This document shows, in pieces, positions 38,862 through 46,008 of a stretch of DNA of 64,000 nt. Positions within the stretch are counted from its first letter, which is position 1. Each line of letters begins with the position of its first letter. A program made the position numbers and the translations under genes. Below the pieces are notes generated by a model, which was given only the letters and a program-made list of their open reading frames with translations, ran no database searches and was not told the DNA's origin. Source of the stretch: Cellulomonas carbonis (GTDB lineage Bacteria; Actinomycetota; Actinomycetes; Actinomycetales; Cellulomonadaceae); the NCBI RefSeq assembly GCF_014636275.1, contig NZ_BMEB01000004.1, forward strand, positions 248,001 to 312,000, given 5' to 3'.

Positions 38862-39980
38862 ATGAGCACCACTGCTGCTGCGCACCACGCCTCGACCGTC
38901 GACCGGTTCGAGGTCCGTGCGAACGACGCCGCCCGCACCGACGAGGAGCGCGCACGCCTCCTCGAGTCGCCGGCGTTCGGGACCGTCTTCACCGACCACA
39001 TGGCCCGTGTGACCTGGACCGCCGACGGCGGGTGGGCCGACCGCCGCGTCGAGCGGTACGGGCCGCTCTCGATGGACCCCGCGTCGGCGGTCCTGCACTA
39101 CGGCCAGGAGATCTTCGAGGGGCTGAAGGCCTACGCGCACGCCGACGGCTCGGTGTGGAGCTTCCGGCCCGAGGCCAACGCGCGGCGCTTCGCCGCGTCG
39201 GCGCGCCGGCTCGCGCTGCCGGAGCTGCCCGTCGAGGACTTCCTCGGGTCGGTCGAGGCCCTCGTCCGGACCGACCGGGGCTGGGTTCCCTCGGGCGGCG
39301 AGACGAGCCTGTACCTGCGTCCCTTCATGTTCGCGTCCGAGACGTTCCTCGGCGTGCGACCCGCGCGCGAGGTCGAGTACGTGGTGATCGCGTCGCCCGT
39401 GGGCCCGTACTTCGCGAGCGGCGTCAAGCCGGTCTCGATCTGGGTGTCGACCGACTACCACCGTGCGGGCCCGGGCGGCACCGGGGCGGCGAAGTGCGGT
39501 GGCAACTACGCCGCGAGCCTGCTGCCGCAGCAGGAGGCGTACGCGCGCGGCTGCGAGCAGGTGTGCTTCCTCGACGCGACGACCAGCACGCTGGTCGAGG
39601 AGCTCGGCGGGATGAACGTGTTCGTCGTCGGCGCCGACGGCACCGTGAGCACCCCGGAGCTGACCGGCTCGATCCTCGAGGGCGTCACGCGCTCGTCGAT
39701 CCTCACGCTCCTCGCGGAGGCCGGCCACGACGTGCAGGAGCGGCCGATCCCGCTCGCGGAGGTCCGCGCAGGACTCGAGGACGGGTCCGTCGCCGAGGTG
39801 TTCGCGTGCGGGACGGCGGCGGTCGTCACCCCGATCGGACGCCTCGCGAGCGACGAGTTCGACCTGACCGTCGGTGACGGCGGCACGGGCGCCGTCACGG
39901 CGTCCGTCCGCGCTCAGCTGACCGACATCCAGTACGGCCGCGCCGCCGACCCGCACGGCTGGATGCGTCGGCTCGCCTGA
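38862..39980 (+). CDS. ilvE: Branched-chain amino acid aminotransferase IlvE
   Basis: A fold-IV PLP aminotransferase for the last step to valine, leucine and isoleucine. The 372-residue protein has the PLP lysine Lys211 (in GAAKCGGNYAASLLPQ), and LVEELGGMNVFVV for the cofactor Glu. AAAGGATCG serves as ribosome site before ATG 38862. It lies 76 bases after leuB; TACCGT at 38814 may be a separate -10. Confidence 0.95.
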   Translation: MSTTAAAHHASTVDRFEVRANDAARTDEERARLLESPAFGTVFTDHMARVTWTADGGWADRRVERYGPLSMDPASAVLHYGQEIFEGLKAYAHADGSVWSFRPEANARRFAASARRLALPELPVEDFLGSVEALVRTDRGWVPSGGETSLYLRPFMFASETFLGVRPAREVEYVVIASPVGPYFASGVKPVSIWVSTDYHRAGPGGTGAAKCGGNYAASLLPQQEAYARGCEQVCFLDATTSTLVEELGGMNVFVVGADGTVSTPELTGSILEGVTRSSILTLLAEAGHDVQERPIPLAEVRAGLEDGSVAEVFACGTAAVVTPIGRLASDEFDLTVGDGGTGAVTASVRAQLTDIQYGRAADPHGWMRRLA

Positions 39981-40156
39981 CAAGCGTCACCGGCCCGACG
40001 GGCTCGGTGCGGTGACGGGCTCGGCACGCGGTGCGGGGCCCGTCACCGCGTGCCGAGCCGGCCGGGGCACGGCACGCCGCGCCGGTGCTGCTGCCGTGCC
40101 GTCCCGCGGTCCGGATGCGTGTTCTCGACGTGCGAGACGTGTGGCATCATGGCGAC

Positions 40157-40186
40157 GTGACCTGCATCACGCTCATCATCGTGTAG
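40157..40186 (+). CDS. cimA leader peptide (attenuator)
   Basis: A nine-residue frame, (M)TCITLIIV and TAG, with three Ile, one Leu and one Val among nine residues. The pathway downstream makes the isoleucine precursor, so an Ile-rich leader is the expected sensor. It is followed at once by two consecutive hairpins, the second an intrinsic terminator. The GTG sits 6 bases after CATCAT (40145-40150), a possible -10, so the leader may be leaderless; no ribosome site is visible. The promoter is weaker than that of ilvB. Confidence 0.65.
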   Translation: MTCITLIIV

Positions 40187-40242
40187 CGCGTCCGGCCCAC
40201 CCGCCGGACGCGCAGACCTCCCGTACCCCGGGGGGTCTTTTT
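40186..40242 (+). terminator. cimA attenuator hairpins
   Basis: Hairpin one is a perfect 10-base-pair stem, GCGCGTCCGG / CCGGACGCGC (40186-40195 with 40204-40213), starting at the last base of the leader stop codon. Hairpin two abuts it: AGACCTCCC / GGGGGGTCT (40214-40222 with 40230-40238, one G-T pair), followed by TTTTT. The rest of the 417-base gap between ilvE and cimA shows nothing else I can name. Confidence 0.78.
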
Positions 40243-40397
40243 GTTGGTCGGGGCCCACCACGCCCAGGCCTGCTCGTCCATCTCCTGGCACCACCCCCGC
40301 CGGGAGGCGACCCCGCGGCACACTGCGGGGGAGCGCCGGACGGGCTCGACCGAGGACAGCACGACGCCGCCACGCGGCCGACCGAAGAGAGCACGCC

Positions 40398-41999
40398 GTG
40401 GACTCCACCACGTTCGACGTCTACGACACGACCCTGCGCGACGGCGCCCAGCAGGAGGGCATGAACCTCTCGGTCGCCGACAAGCTGACGATCGCCCCGC
40501 TGCTCGACGAGCTCGGCGTCGGCTACATCGAGGGCGGCTGGCCGGGCGCGATCCCCAAGGACACCGAGTTCTTCCGGCGCGCGGCCAAGGAGCTCGAGCT
40601 CGAGCACGCCGTGCTGGCCGCGTTCGGGTCGACCCGCAAGGCCGGGGCGCGCGCGTGGGAGGACGCCCAGGTGCGCGCGCTGCTGGACTCGGAGGCCTCC
40701 GTCGTGACGCTCGTCGCCAAGCACGACGTCCGGCACGTCGAGCGCGCGCTGCGCACGACGGCGGAGGAGAACCTCGCGATGATCGCCGACACCGTCGCGT
40801 TCCTCGTGGCCGAGGGGCGGCGCGTCGTCGTCGACGCGGAGCACTTCTTCGACGGGTACCGGTACGACGCGGACTACGCGCTGCGCGCGGTCGAGGCGGG
40901 CTTCGCCGCGGGCGCCGAGTGCGTCGTCCTGTGCGACACCAACGGCGGGATGCTCCCCTCGCGGGTGCACGAGGTCGTCTCGGCGGTCCGCGCGCGCACC
41001 GACGGGCGGCTGGGCATCCACGCCCACAACGACTCCGGCTGCGCGGTCGCGAACAGCATCGCCGCGGTCGAGGCCGGTGCGGTGCACGTCCAGGGCACGG
41101 TCAACGGCTACGGGGAGCGCACGGGCAACGCGGACCTGCTCACGGTGGTCGCGAACCTCGAGCTCAAGGAGGGTCGCGAGCTGCTGCGCGGGACCGGTCT
41201 GCGCGACATGACCCGCATCGCCCACGCGATCAGCGAGGTGACCAACATCGCGCCGTTCGCACGGCAGCCCTACGTCGGCGCGAGCGCGTTCGCGCACAAG
41301 GCCGGGCTCCACGCGAGCGCGATCAAGGTGGACCCGGACCTTTACCAGCACGTCGACCCCGTCGCGGTGGGCAACGACATGCGCATGCTCGTCTCGGAGA
41401 TGGCCGGCCGTGCGTCGATCGAGCTCAAGGGCCGCGAGCTCGGCTTCGACCTCGCGGGCCGGACCGAGCTCCTGTCGCGCGTCACGAACCGCGTCAAGGA
41501 CGCCGAGGCCGAGGGCTACACCTACGACGCCGCGGACGCGTCGTTCGAGCTCCTGCTCCGGGAGGAGCTCGAGGGGGAGCGGCCGGCGTTCTTCCGCACC
41601 GAGAGCTGGCGCGTCTTCGTCGAGACGGTGCCGGGCGACCCGACCGAGGCGAGCAGCGAGGCCACGGTCAAGGTGCACGTCGGCGGCGAGCGCGTGATCG
41701 CGACGGGGGAGGGGAACGGGCCGGTCAACGCGCTCGACCACGCGCTGCGCAAGGCGCTGGCGCCGTGCTACCCGGAGATCGAGCGCTTCGAGCTCATCGA
41801 CTTCAAGGTGCGGATCATGGACACGCAGCACGGCACGGACGCGACGACGCGCGTGCTCGTGGAGACCATGGACACCGGCGCCGAGGCGACGTGGAGCACG
41901 GTCGGTGTCGGCCCGAACATCGTCGAGGCGTCGTGGGAGGCGATCGTCGACTCGATCGTGTTCGGGCTGCACCGCGCCGGCGTGACGCGCCGGGGCTGA
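40398..41999 (+). CDS. cimA: (R)-citramalate synthase CimA
   Basis: CimA condenses pyruvate and acetyl-CoA to citramalate, giving 2-oxobutyrate for isoleucine without threonine. The 533-residue protein belongs to the LeuA-like family: the barrel begins FDVYDTTLRDGAQQEG and has the metal-binding IHAHNDSG. A C-terminal LeuA-type regulatory domain (about 385-525) would carry isoleucine feedback. The sequence GMNLSVADK and total length fit citramalate synthase rather than isopropylmalate or homocitrate synthase. GTG 40398 is used. Confidence 0.9.
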   Translation: MDSTTFDVYDTTLRDGAQQEGMNLSVADKLTIAPLLDELGVGYIEGGWPGAIPKDTEFFRRAAKELELEHAVLAAFGSTRKAGARAWEDAQVRALLDSEASVVTLVAKHDVRHVERALRTTAEENLAMIADTVAFLVAEGRRVVVDAEHFFDGYRYDADYALRAVEAGFAAGAECVVLCDTNGGMLPSRVHEVVSAVRARTDGRLGIHAHNDSGCAVANSIAAVEAGAVHVQGTVNGYGERTGNADLLTVVANLELKEGRELLRGTGLRDMTRIAHAISEVTNIAPFARQPYVGASAFAHKAGLHASAIKVDPDLYQHVDPVAVGNDMRMLVSEMAGRASIELKGRELGFDLAGRTELLSRVTNRVKDAEAEGYTYDAADASFELLLREELEGERPAFFRTESWRVFVETVPGDPTEASSEATVKVHVGGERVIATGEGNGPVNALDHALRKALAPCYPEIERFELIDFKVRIMDTQHGTDATTRVLVETMDTGAEATWSTVGVGPNIVEASWEAIVDSIVFGLHRAGVTRRG

Positions 42000-42079
42000 C
42001 CGCCCCGGTCGGGCGTGACGCGCCGGGGCTGACCGCACCGGTCGGGCGCGACGCGCCCGGGGCCGACCGCCCCGGGCGC
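41981..42079. repeat. 33-base tandem repeat at the cimA stop codon
   Basis: Three units with period 33 begin at 41981, 42014 and 42047. The first includes the cimA TGA; the third is diverged. They end just before the 3' end of the convergent transferase gene. Each unit holds GC-rich inverted segments (CGCCGGGG, CCCCGG) and might act as a terminator. Confidence 0.7.
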
Positions 42080-42084
42080 CGCGG

Positions 42085-43125
42085 TCACCGCAGCGGCGTG
42101 TGCGCGGCGTCCACCCGCTCGTCGTCGCGCACGGGACCCGGGGCGGTGCCGTCGCCGAACGGGCGCCCACCGAGCTCCTCGCGGCCGTGCGGCGTGACCC
42201 AGCCGGACAGGTCGGGCCCGACCGGCACGACCTGGGTCGGGTTGATGTCGGTGTGCACGACGTAGTAGTGCTGCTTGATCTGCGCGAAGTCGATCGTGTC
42301 GCCGAACCCCGGCGTCTGGAACAGGTCGCGCGCGTAGCCCCAGAGCGCGGGCATCTCGGTGAGCTTCGTGCGGTTGCACTTGAAGTGCCCGTGGTAGACG
42401 GCGTCGAAGCGCACGAGCGTCGTGAACAGGCGCACGTCGGCCTCGGTGATGGTGTCGCCCACGAGGTACCGCTGCGTCGTCAGGCGCTCCTCCAGCAGGT
42501 CGAGCGCGTCGAACAGGCGGTGGTACGCGCGCTCGTAGGCCTCCTGCGACCCAGCGAAGCCGCAGCGGTACACGCCGTTGTTCACGTCGCGGAAGACGAC
42601 GGCGTTCACCTCGTCGATCTCGGCGCGCAGGTGCTCGGGGTACAGGTCGGGTGCGCCCTCGCGGTGGTGGTCGACCCACTCGGTCGACAGGTCGAGCGTG
42701 ATCTGCGCGTAGTCGTTGGTGACCACCGCCCCCGTCGTCACGTCCACGAGGGCCGGGACGGTGATGCCCCGCGAGTACTCCGGGTCGCGCCGCAGGTAGG
42801 CGTCCTGGAGTCGGTCGATGCCGAGGACCGGGTCCTTGCCGTCGGGGTCGAGATCGAAGGTCCACGACCGCTCGTCGTGCGTCGGCCCGGGCAGGCCCAG
42901 CGAGATCGCGTCCTCCAGGCCGAGCAGGCGGCGCACGATGATCGTGCGGTTGGCCCACGGGCAGGCGCGTGCCGCGACGAGCCGGTAGCGGCCGGCCTCG
43001 ACCGGGAACCCGTCGCGGCCGTCGCGCGTGACCCGCGTCGTGATGTAACGGGTGTCCCGCGTGAACTCCTTGCCCTTGACCGTGTAGGTGCCGGCGGTGC
43101 TGTGCTCGGGGTGGTCCGCGGCCAT
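42085..43125 (-). CDS. Glutathione S-transferase family protein (Xi class, YqjG/ECM4-like)
   Basis: A 346-residue thiol transferase of the glutathionyl-hydroquinone reductase group. Cys55 in ACPWANR is the catalytic cysteine, followed by GRDGFPVEAGRYRLVAARACPWANRT-type Xi-class context and the C-terminal helical domain (about 165-310). Actinobacteria use mycothiol in place of glutathione, so the real cosubstrate is likely mycothiol; this is inference. ATG 43125 is used. The upstream palindrome suggests regulation. Confidence 0.87.
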   Translation of the reverse strand: MAADHPEHSTAGTYTVKGKEFTRDTRYITTRVTRDGRDGFPVEAGRYRLVAARACPWANRTIIVRRLLGLEDAISLGLPGPTHDERSWTFDLDPDGKDPVLGIDRLQDAYLRRDPEYSRGITVPALVDVTTGAVVTNDYAQITLDLSTEWVDHHREGAPDLYPEHLRAEIDEVNAVVFRDVNNGVYRCGFAGSQEAYERAYHRLFDALDLLEERLTTQRYLVGDTITEADVRLFTTLVRFDAVYHGHFKCNRTKLTEMPALWGYARDLFQTPGFGDTIDFAQIKQHYYVVHTDINPTQVVPVGPDLSGWVTPHGREELGGRPFGDGTAPGPVRDDERVDAAHTPLR

Positions 43126-43154
43126 GTCCGCTCCTCACGTCGCGTCGATCCTGA

Positions 43155-43172
43155 TAGTTCAGTATTCAACTA
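43155..43172. promoter_or_regulatory. Operator-like palindrome between divergent transferase and lipoate ligase genes
   Basis: TAGTTCAGTATTCAACTA has 5-base arms and a nearly symmetrical centre, and is strikingly AT-rich for this genome. Its form resembles MarR-type or HxlR-type sites. It is 29 bases from one start codon and 16 from the other. TAGGAT at 43177-43182, 6 bases before ATG 43189, is the probable -10 of the lipoate ligase gene. Confidence 0.55.
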
Positions 43173-43188
43173 GGCATAGGATCATGCC

Positions 43189-44238
43189 ATGCGAGGCGAG
43201 TACAAGGTCCCCGGAGGCAAGCTGGTCGCGGTCGACGCCGAGGTCTCCGAGGGGAGGATCTCGCGCGTCGCGGTGAGCGGCGACTTCTTCCTCGAGCCGG
43301 ACGACGCGCTCGAGGCGATCGACGCGGCCCTGCTCGGCATGTCCGCCGACGCGACCGTCGCGCGCCTCACCGGCGTCGTCGAGAGCGTGCTCGGGCCCGA
43401 CGTCACCATGGTCGGGTTCTCGCCCGAGGCCGTCGCGATCGCCGTCCGCCGCGCGCTCGGGCACGCCACCCGGTGGGAGGACCACACGTTCGAGGTCGTC
43501 CACGAGGGGCCGCAGTCGCCAGTGATGCACATGGCCCTGGACCAGGCGCTCGCGGAGTCGGTGGGCGACGGCACGCGCCGCCCGACCCTGCGGATCTGGG
43601 AGTGGGGTGCGCCTGCGGTCGTCATCGGCTCGTTCCAGTCGCTGCGCAACGAGGTCGACCCCGAGGGCGCCGAGCGGCACGGCATCAGCGTCGTGCGGCG
43701 CATCTCGGGCGGCGGCGCGATGTTCATCGAGCCGGGCAACACCATCACGTACTCGCTCACGGTGCCCGCGTCCCTCGTCGAGGGCCTGAGCTTCGAGCGG
43801 TCCTACGCGTTCCTCGACGACTGGGTGCTCGGGGCGCTCGCCGAGCTCGGCATCCAGGCGACCTACGTGCCGCTCAACGACATCGCGTCGCCCGCGGGCA
43901 AGATCGCCGGCGCCGCGCAGAAGCGCCTCGCGAACGGCGCGGTCCTGCACCACGTGACCATGGCGTACGACATCGACGCGACCAAGATGCTCGAGGTCCT
44001 CCGGATCGGGCGCGAGAAGATGTCCGACAAGGGGACGACGAGCGCCAACAAGCGCGTCGACCCGCTTCGCTCGCAGAGCGGCATGCCGCGCGCCGACGTC
44101 ATCGAGGCGTTCAAGGCCCACTTCCGGTCGCGCTACGACACGGTCGACGGCGAGGTCACACCGGCGGAGCGGGCGCGCGCCGAGGAGCTCGTCGAGACCA
44201 AGTTCGGCACGCGGGAGTGGACGGCGCGCGTCCCCTGA
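43189..44238 (+). CDS. Lipoate--protein ligase family protein with N-terminal accessory domain
   Basis: A 349-residue enzyme that probably attaches lipoate to E2 or H proteins. The first 90 residues (GEYKVPGGKLVAVDAEV...) match the accessory domain that E. coli LplA carries at its C-terminus, so the order is permuted. The catalytic domain follows with VVRRISGGGAMFIEPGNTITYS, and Lys238 in SPAGKIAGAAQKR is the conserved lysine that contacts lipoyl-AMP. It could instead be an octanoyl transferase; fully distinguishing these is not possible here. Confidence 0.87.
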   Translation: MRGEYKVPGGKLVAVDAEVSEGRISRVAVSGDFFLEPDDALEAIDAALLGMSADATVARLTGVVESVLGPDVTMVGFSPEAVAIAVRRALGHATRWEDHTFEVVHEGPQSPVMHMALDQALAESVGDGTRRPTLRIWEWGAPAVVIGSFQSLRNEVDPEGAERHGISVVRRISGGGAMFIEPGNTITYSLTVPASLVEGLSFERSYAFLDDWVLGALAELGIQATYVPLNDIASPAGKIAGAAQKRLANGAVLHHVTMAYDIDATKMLEVLRIGREKMSDKGTTSANKRVDPLRSQSGMPRADVIEAFKAHFRSRYDTVDGEVTPAERARAEELVETKFGTREWTARVP

Positions 44239-44283
44239 GACGGTCGGCGCGTGTCCGTGGGCCCGGCCCCTGACCCGGTCGCC

Positions 44284-44997
44284 TCACCGCGCCGGCCGGG
44301 CCGGACGGTCGCCGAACACCGCCGAGCCGACGCGGACGATCGTCGCCCCCTCGGCGACCGCGCTCTCGAGGTCGCCGCTCATGCCCATCGACAGCTCGGT
44401 CGCGTGGGCGGTGCCGGGCACCCCCGAGCCGGCGACCTCGTCGCGGACCTCGCGCAGCCGACGGAAGCCGGCGCGCACCACGGCGTCCTCATCGGACAGC
44501 GCGCCGACCGTCATGAAGCCCGTGAGCCGCAGCCGGTCCAGGCCCGCCACGTGCTCCGCGAGAGCGCCCGCACACTCCGGCGCGACGCCGTGCTTGGCGG
44601 GCTCGCCCGACACGTTGACCTGGATCATGACGTCGAGGTCGCGCCCGAGCGTGACGCAGCGACGGGCGAGGCGGTCGGCGAGCGCGACCGAGTCGACCGT
44701 CTGGACGCAGGTCGCCCAGCGCAGCGCGGCGTTGACCTTGTTCGACTGCAGGTGCCCGATCAGGTGGAGCTCCGGCCCGAGGTCCGCGATCCCGGGTGCG
44801 TGCGCGACGAGCTCCTGGACGGTGTTGTCGCCCAGCAGCGTCGCGCCCGCGAGCACCGCCTCGCGGACGAGGGCCTCGGGCTGACGCTTGACGGCGAGCA
44901 TGAGGCGGACCGACGCGGCCGGGCGGCCCGCGGCGTCGGCCGCACGCCCCACCCGCTCCCGCACGTGCCCCAGGCGGGCCATGAGGTCGGTGGACAC
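44284..44997 (-). CDS. YggS family PLP homeostasis protein
   Basis: A 237-residue protein of the alanine-racemase N-terminal fold with a PLP-binding lysine in LMLAVKRQP. The family buffers PLP and affects amino acid metabolism. The conserved HLIGHLQSNKVNAAL and ELSMGMSGDLESAVAEGATIVRVGSAVFG blocks are intact. GTG 44997 lies 6 bases after a TAGGGT -10 on the same strand, so the start is likely correct and leaderless. Confidence 0.92.
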   Translation of the reverse strand: MSTDLMARLGHVRERVGRAADAAGRPAASVRLMLAVKRQPEALVREAVLAGATLLGDNTVQELVAHAPGIADLGPELHLIGHLQSNKVNAALRWATCVQTVDSVALADRLARRCVTLGRDLDVMIQVNVSGEPAKHGVAPECAGALAEHVAGLDRLRLTGFMTVGALSDEDAVVRAGFRRLREVRDEVAGSGVPGTAHATELSMGMSGDLESAVAEGATIVRVGSAVFGDRPARPAR

Positions 44998-45080
44998 CCC
45001 GCGACCCTACCGGCGTGCTCAGGGGCCGGATCAGGTGGTTCCCCGATGCGCCCGCGCCGCGCGACGGCGAGGGTGGGTGC

Positions 45081-45473
45081 ATGAGGACCCTGCTCAACCT
45101 GATCTGGCTCGTGTTCGCGGGTGCGTGGCTCGCCCTGGGCTACGCGGTCGCGGGCGTGATCTGCTGCGTGCTGGTCGTGACCATCCCGTTCGGCATCGCG
45201 TCGTTCCGGATCGCCGCCTACGTCCTGTGGCCCTTCGGACGGACGGTCGTCGAGCGGCGCGACGCGGGCGTGATGTCGGCGCTCGGGAACGTCGTGTGGC
45301 TCCTCGTCGCGGGCGTGTGGCTCGCGATCGGCCACGTCCTCACGGCGGTGCCGCTGTTCCTGTCGGTCATCGGGATCCCCATGGGCATCGCGAACCTCAA
45401 GCTCATCCCCGTGTCGCTCATGCCGCTCGGCAAGGAGATCGTCAGCACCGACCGCCCGTTCGCGCCGCGCTGA
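45081..45473 (+). CDS. YccF domain-containing membrane protein
   Basis: A 130-residue membrane protein with two YccF repeats (about 5-55 and 70-122), each a pair of hydrophobic segments ending in a PFG or PMG turn. The function is unknown. ATG 45081 (MRTLLNLIWLVFAGAW) matches the usual family N-terminus and follows GAGGGTGGG; the longer frame from 45015 is not needed. Confidence 0.88.
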   Translation: MRTLLNLIWLVFAGAWLALGYAVAGVICCVLVVTIPFGIASFRIAAYVLWPFGRTVVERRDAGVMSALGNVVWLLVAGVWLAIGHVLTAVPLFLSVIGIPMGIANLKLIPVSLMPLGKEIVSTDRPFAPR

Positions 45474-45503
45474 GCCGAGGGCGCCGCAGGCCCGAGCGGG
45501 TCG

Positions 45504-45998
45504 TCAGTCGCGCGCGATGTCCGCGACGACGGCGCCGGTGAGGCGCACGAGGTCAGCGGGGGCCAGGCCGACGTCGAGCCCGCGGCGCCCGCCCGAGACG
45601 TACACGGTGTCGAACAGCTCGGCGGTCTCGTCGACGACCGTCGGGTGCGCCGTCCGCTGGCCGAGGGGCGAGATCCCGCCGACGACGTACCCGGTGGCGC
45701 GCTCCGCCGCGGGCTTCTCGGCCATCGCGGCCTTCTTGCCGCCGACGGCGTGCGCGAGCGCCTTGAGGTCGAGCTTGCCCGTGACGGGCACCACGGCGAC
45801 CGTGAGCGCGCCGTCGACCACGGCCATGAGCGTCTTGAAGACCTGCTCGGGCGGGATGCCGAGCACCTGGGCCGCCTCGAGCCCGTAGCCGACGTCGGAC
45901 GACGCGTCGTGCTCGTACGGGTGCACCGTGTGCGCGACGCCCGCCGCCTCGAGCGCGACCAGCGCGGGCGTGCCGGACGGGGCCTTCTTCCTCACCAC
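45504..45998 (-). CDS. ybaK: Cys-tRNA(Pro) deacylase, YbaK/EbsC family
   Basis: This editing factor hydrolyses Cys-tRNA(Pro) made in error by prolyl-tRNA synthetase. The 164-residue protein has the conserved catalytic-site lysine in QVFKTLMAV and the GGISPLGQR loop. GTG 45998 follows a TAGGGT hexamer (46011-46006) by 7 bases; this promoter lies in the end of the helicase gene. It is convergent with the YccF gene. Confidence 0.93.
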   Translation of the reverse strand: MVRKKAPSGTPALVALEAAGVAHTVHPYEHDASSDVGYGLEAAQVLGIPPEQVFKTLMAVVDGALTVAVVPVTGKLDLKALAHAVGGKKAAMAEKPAAERATGYVVGGISPLGQRTAHPTVVDETAELFDTVYVSGGRRGLDVGLAPADLVRLTGAVVADIARD

Positions 45999-46008
45999 GA
46001 GCGTGACC

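Noticed and set aside
40141-40200. His-rich reading (LHHAHHR) in another frame over the cimA leader.
   Set aside because: It lacks a nearby stop codon and the downstream gene is not a histidine gene; the Ile-rich frame with TAG fits better.
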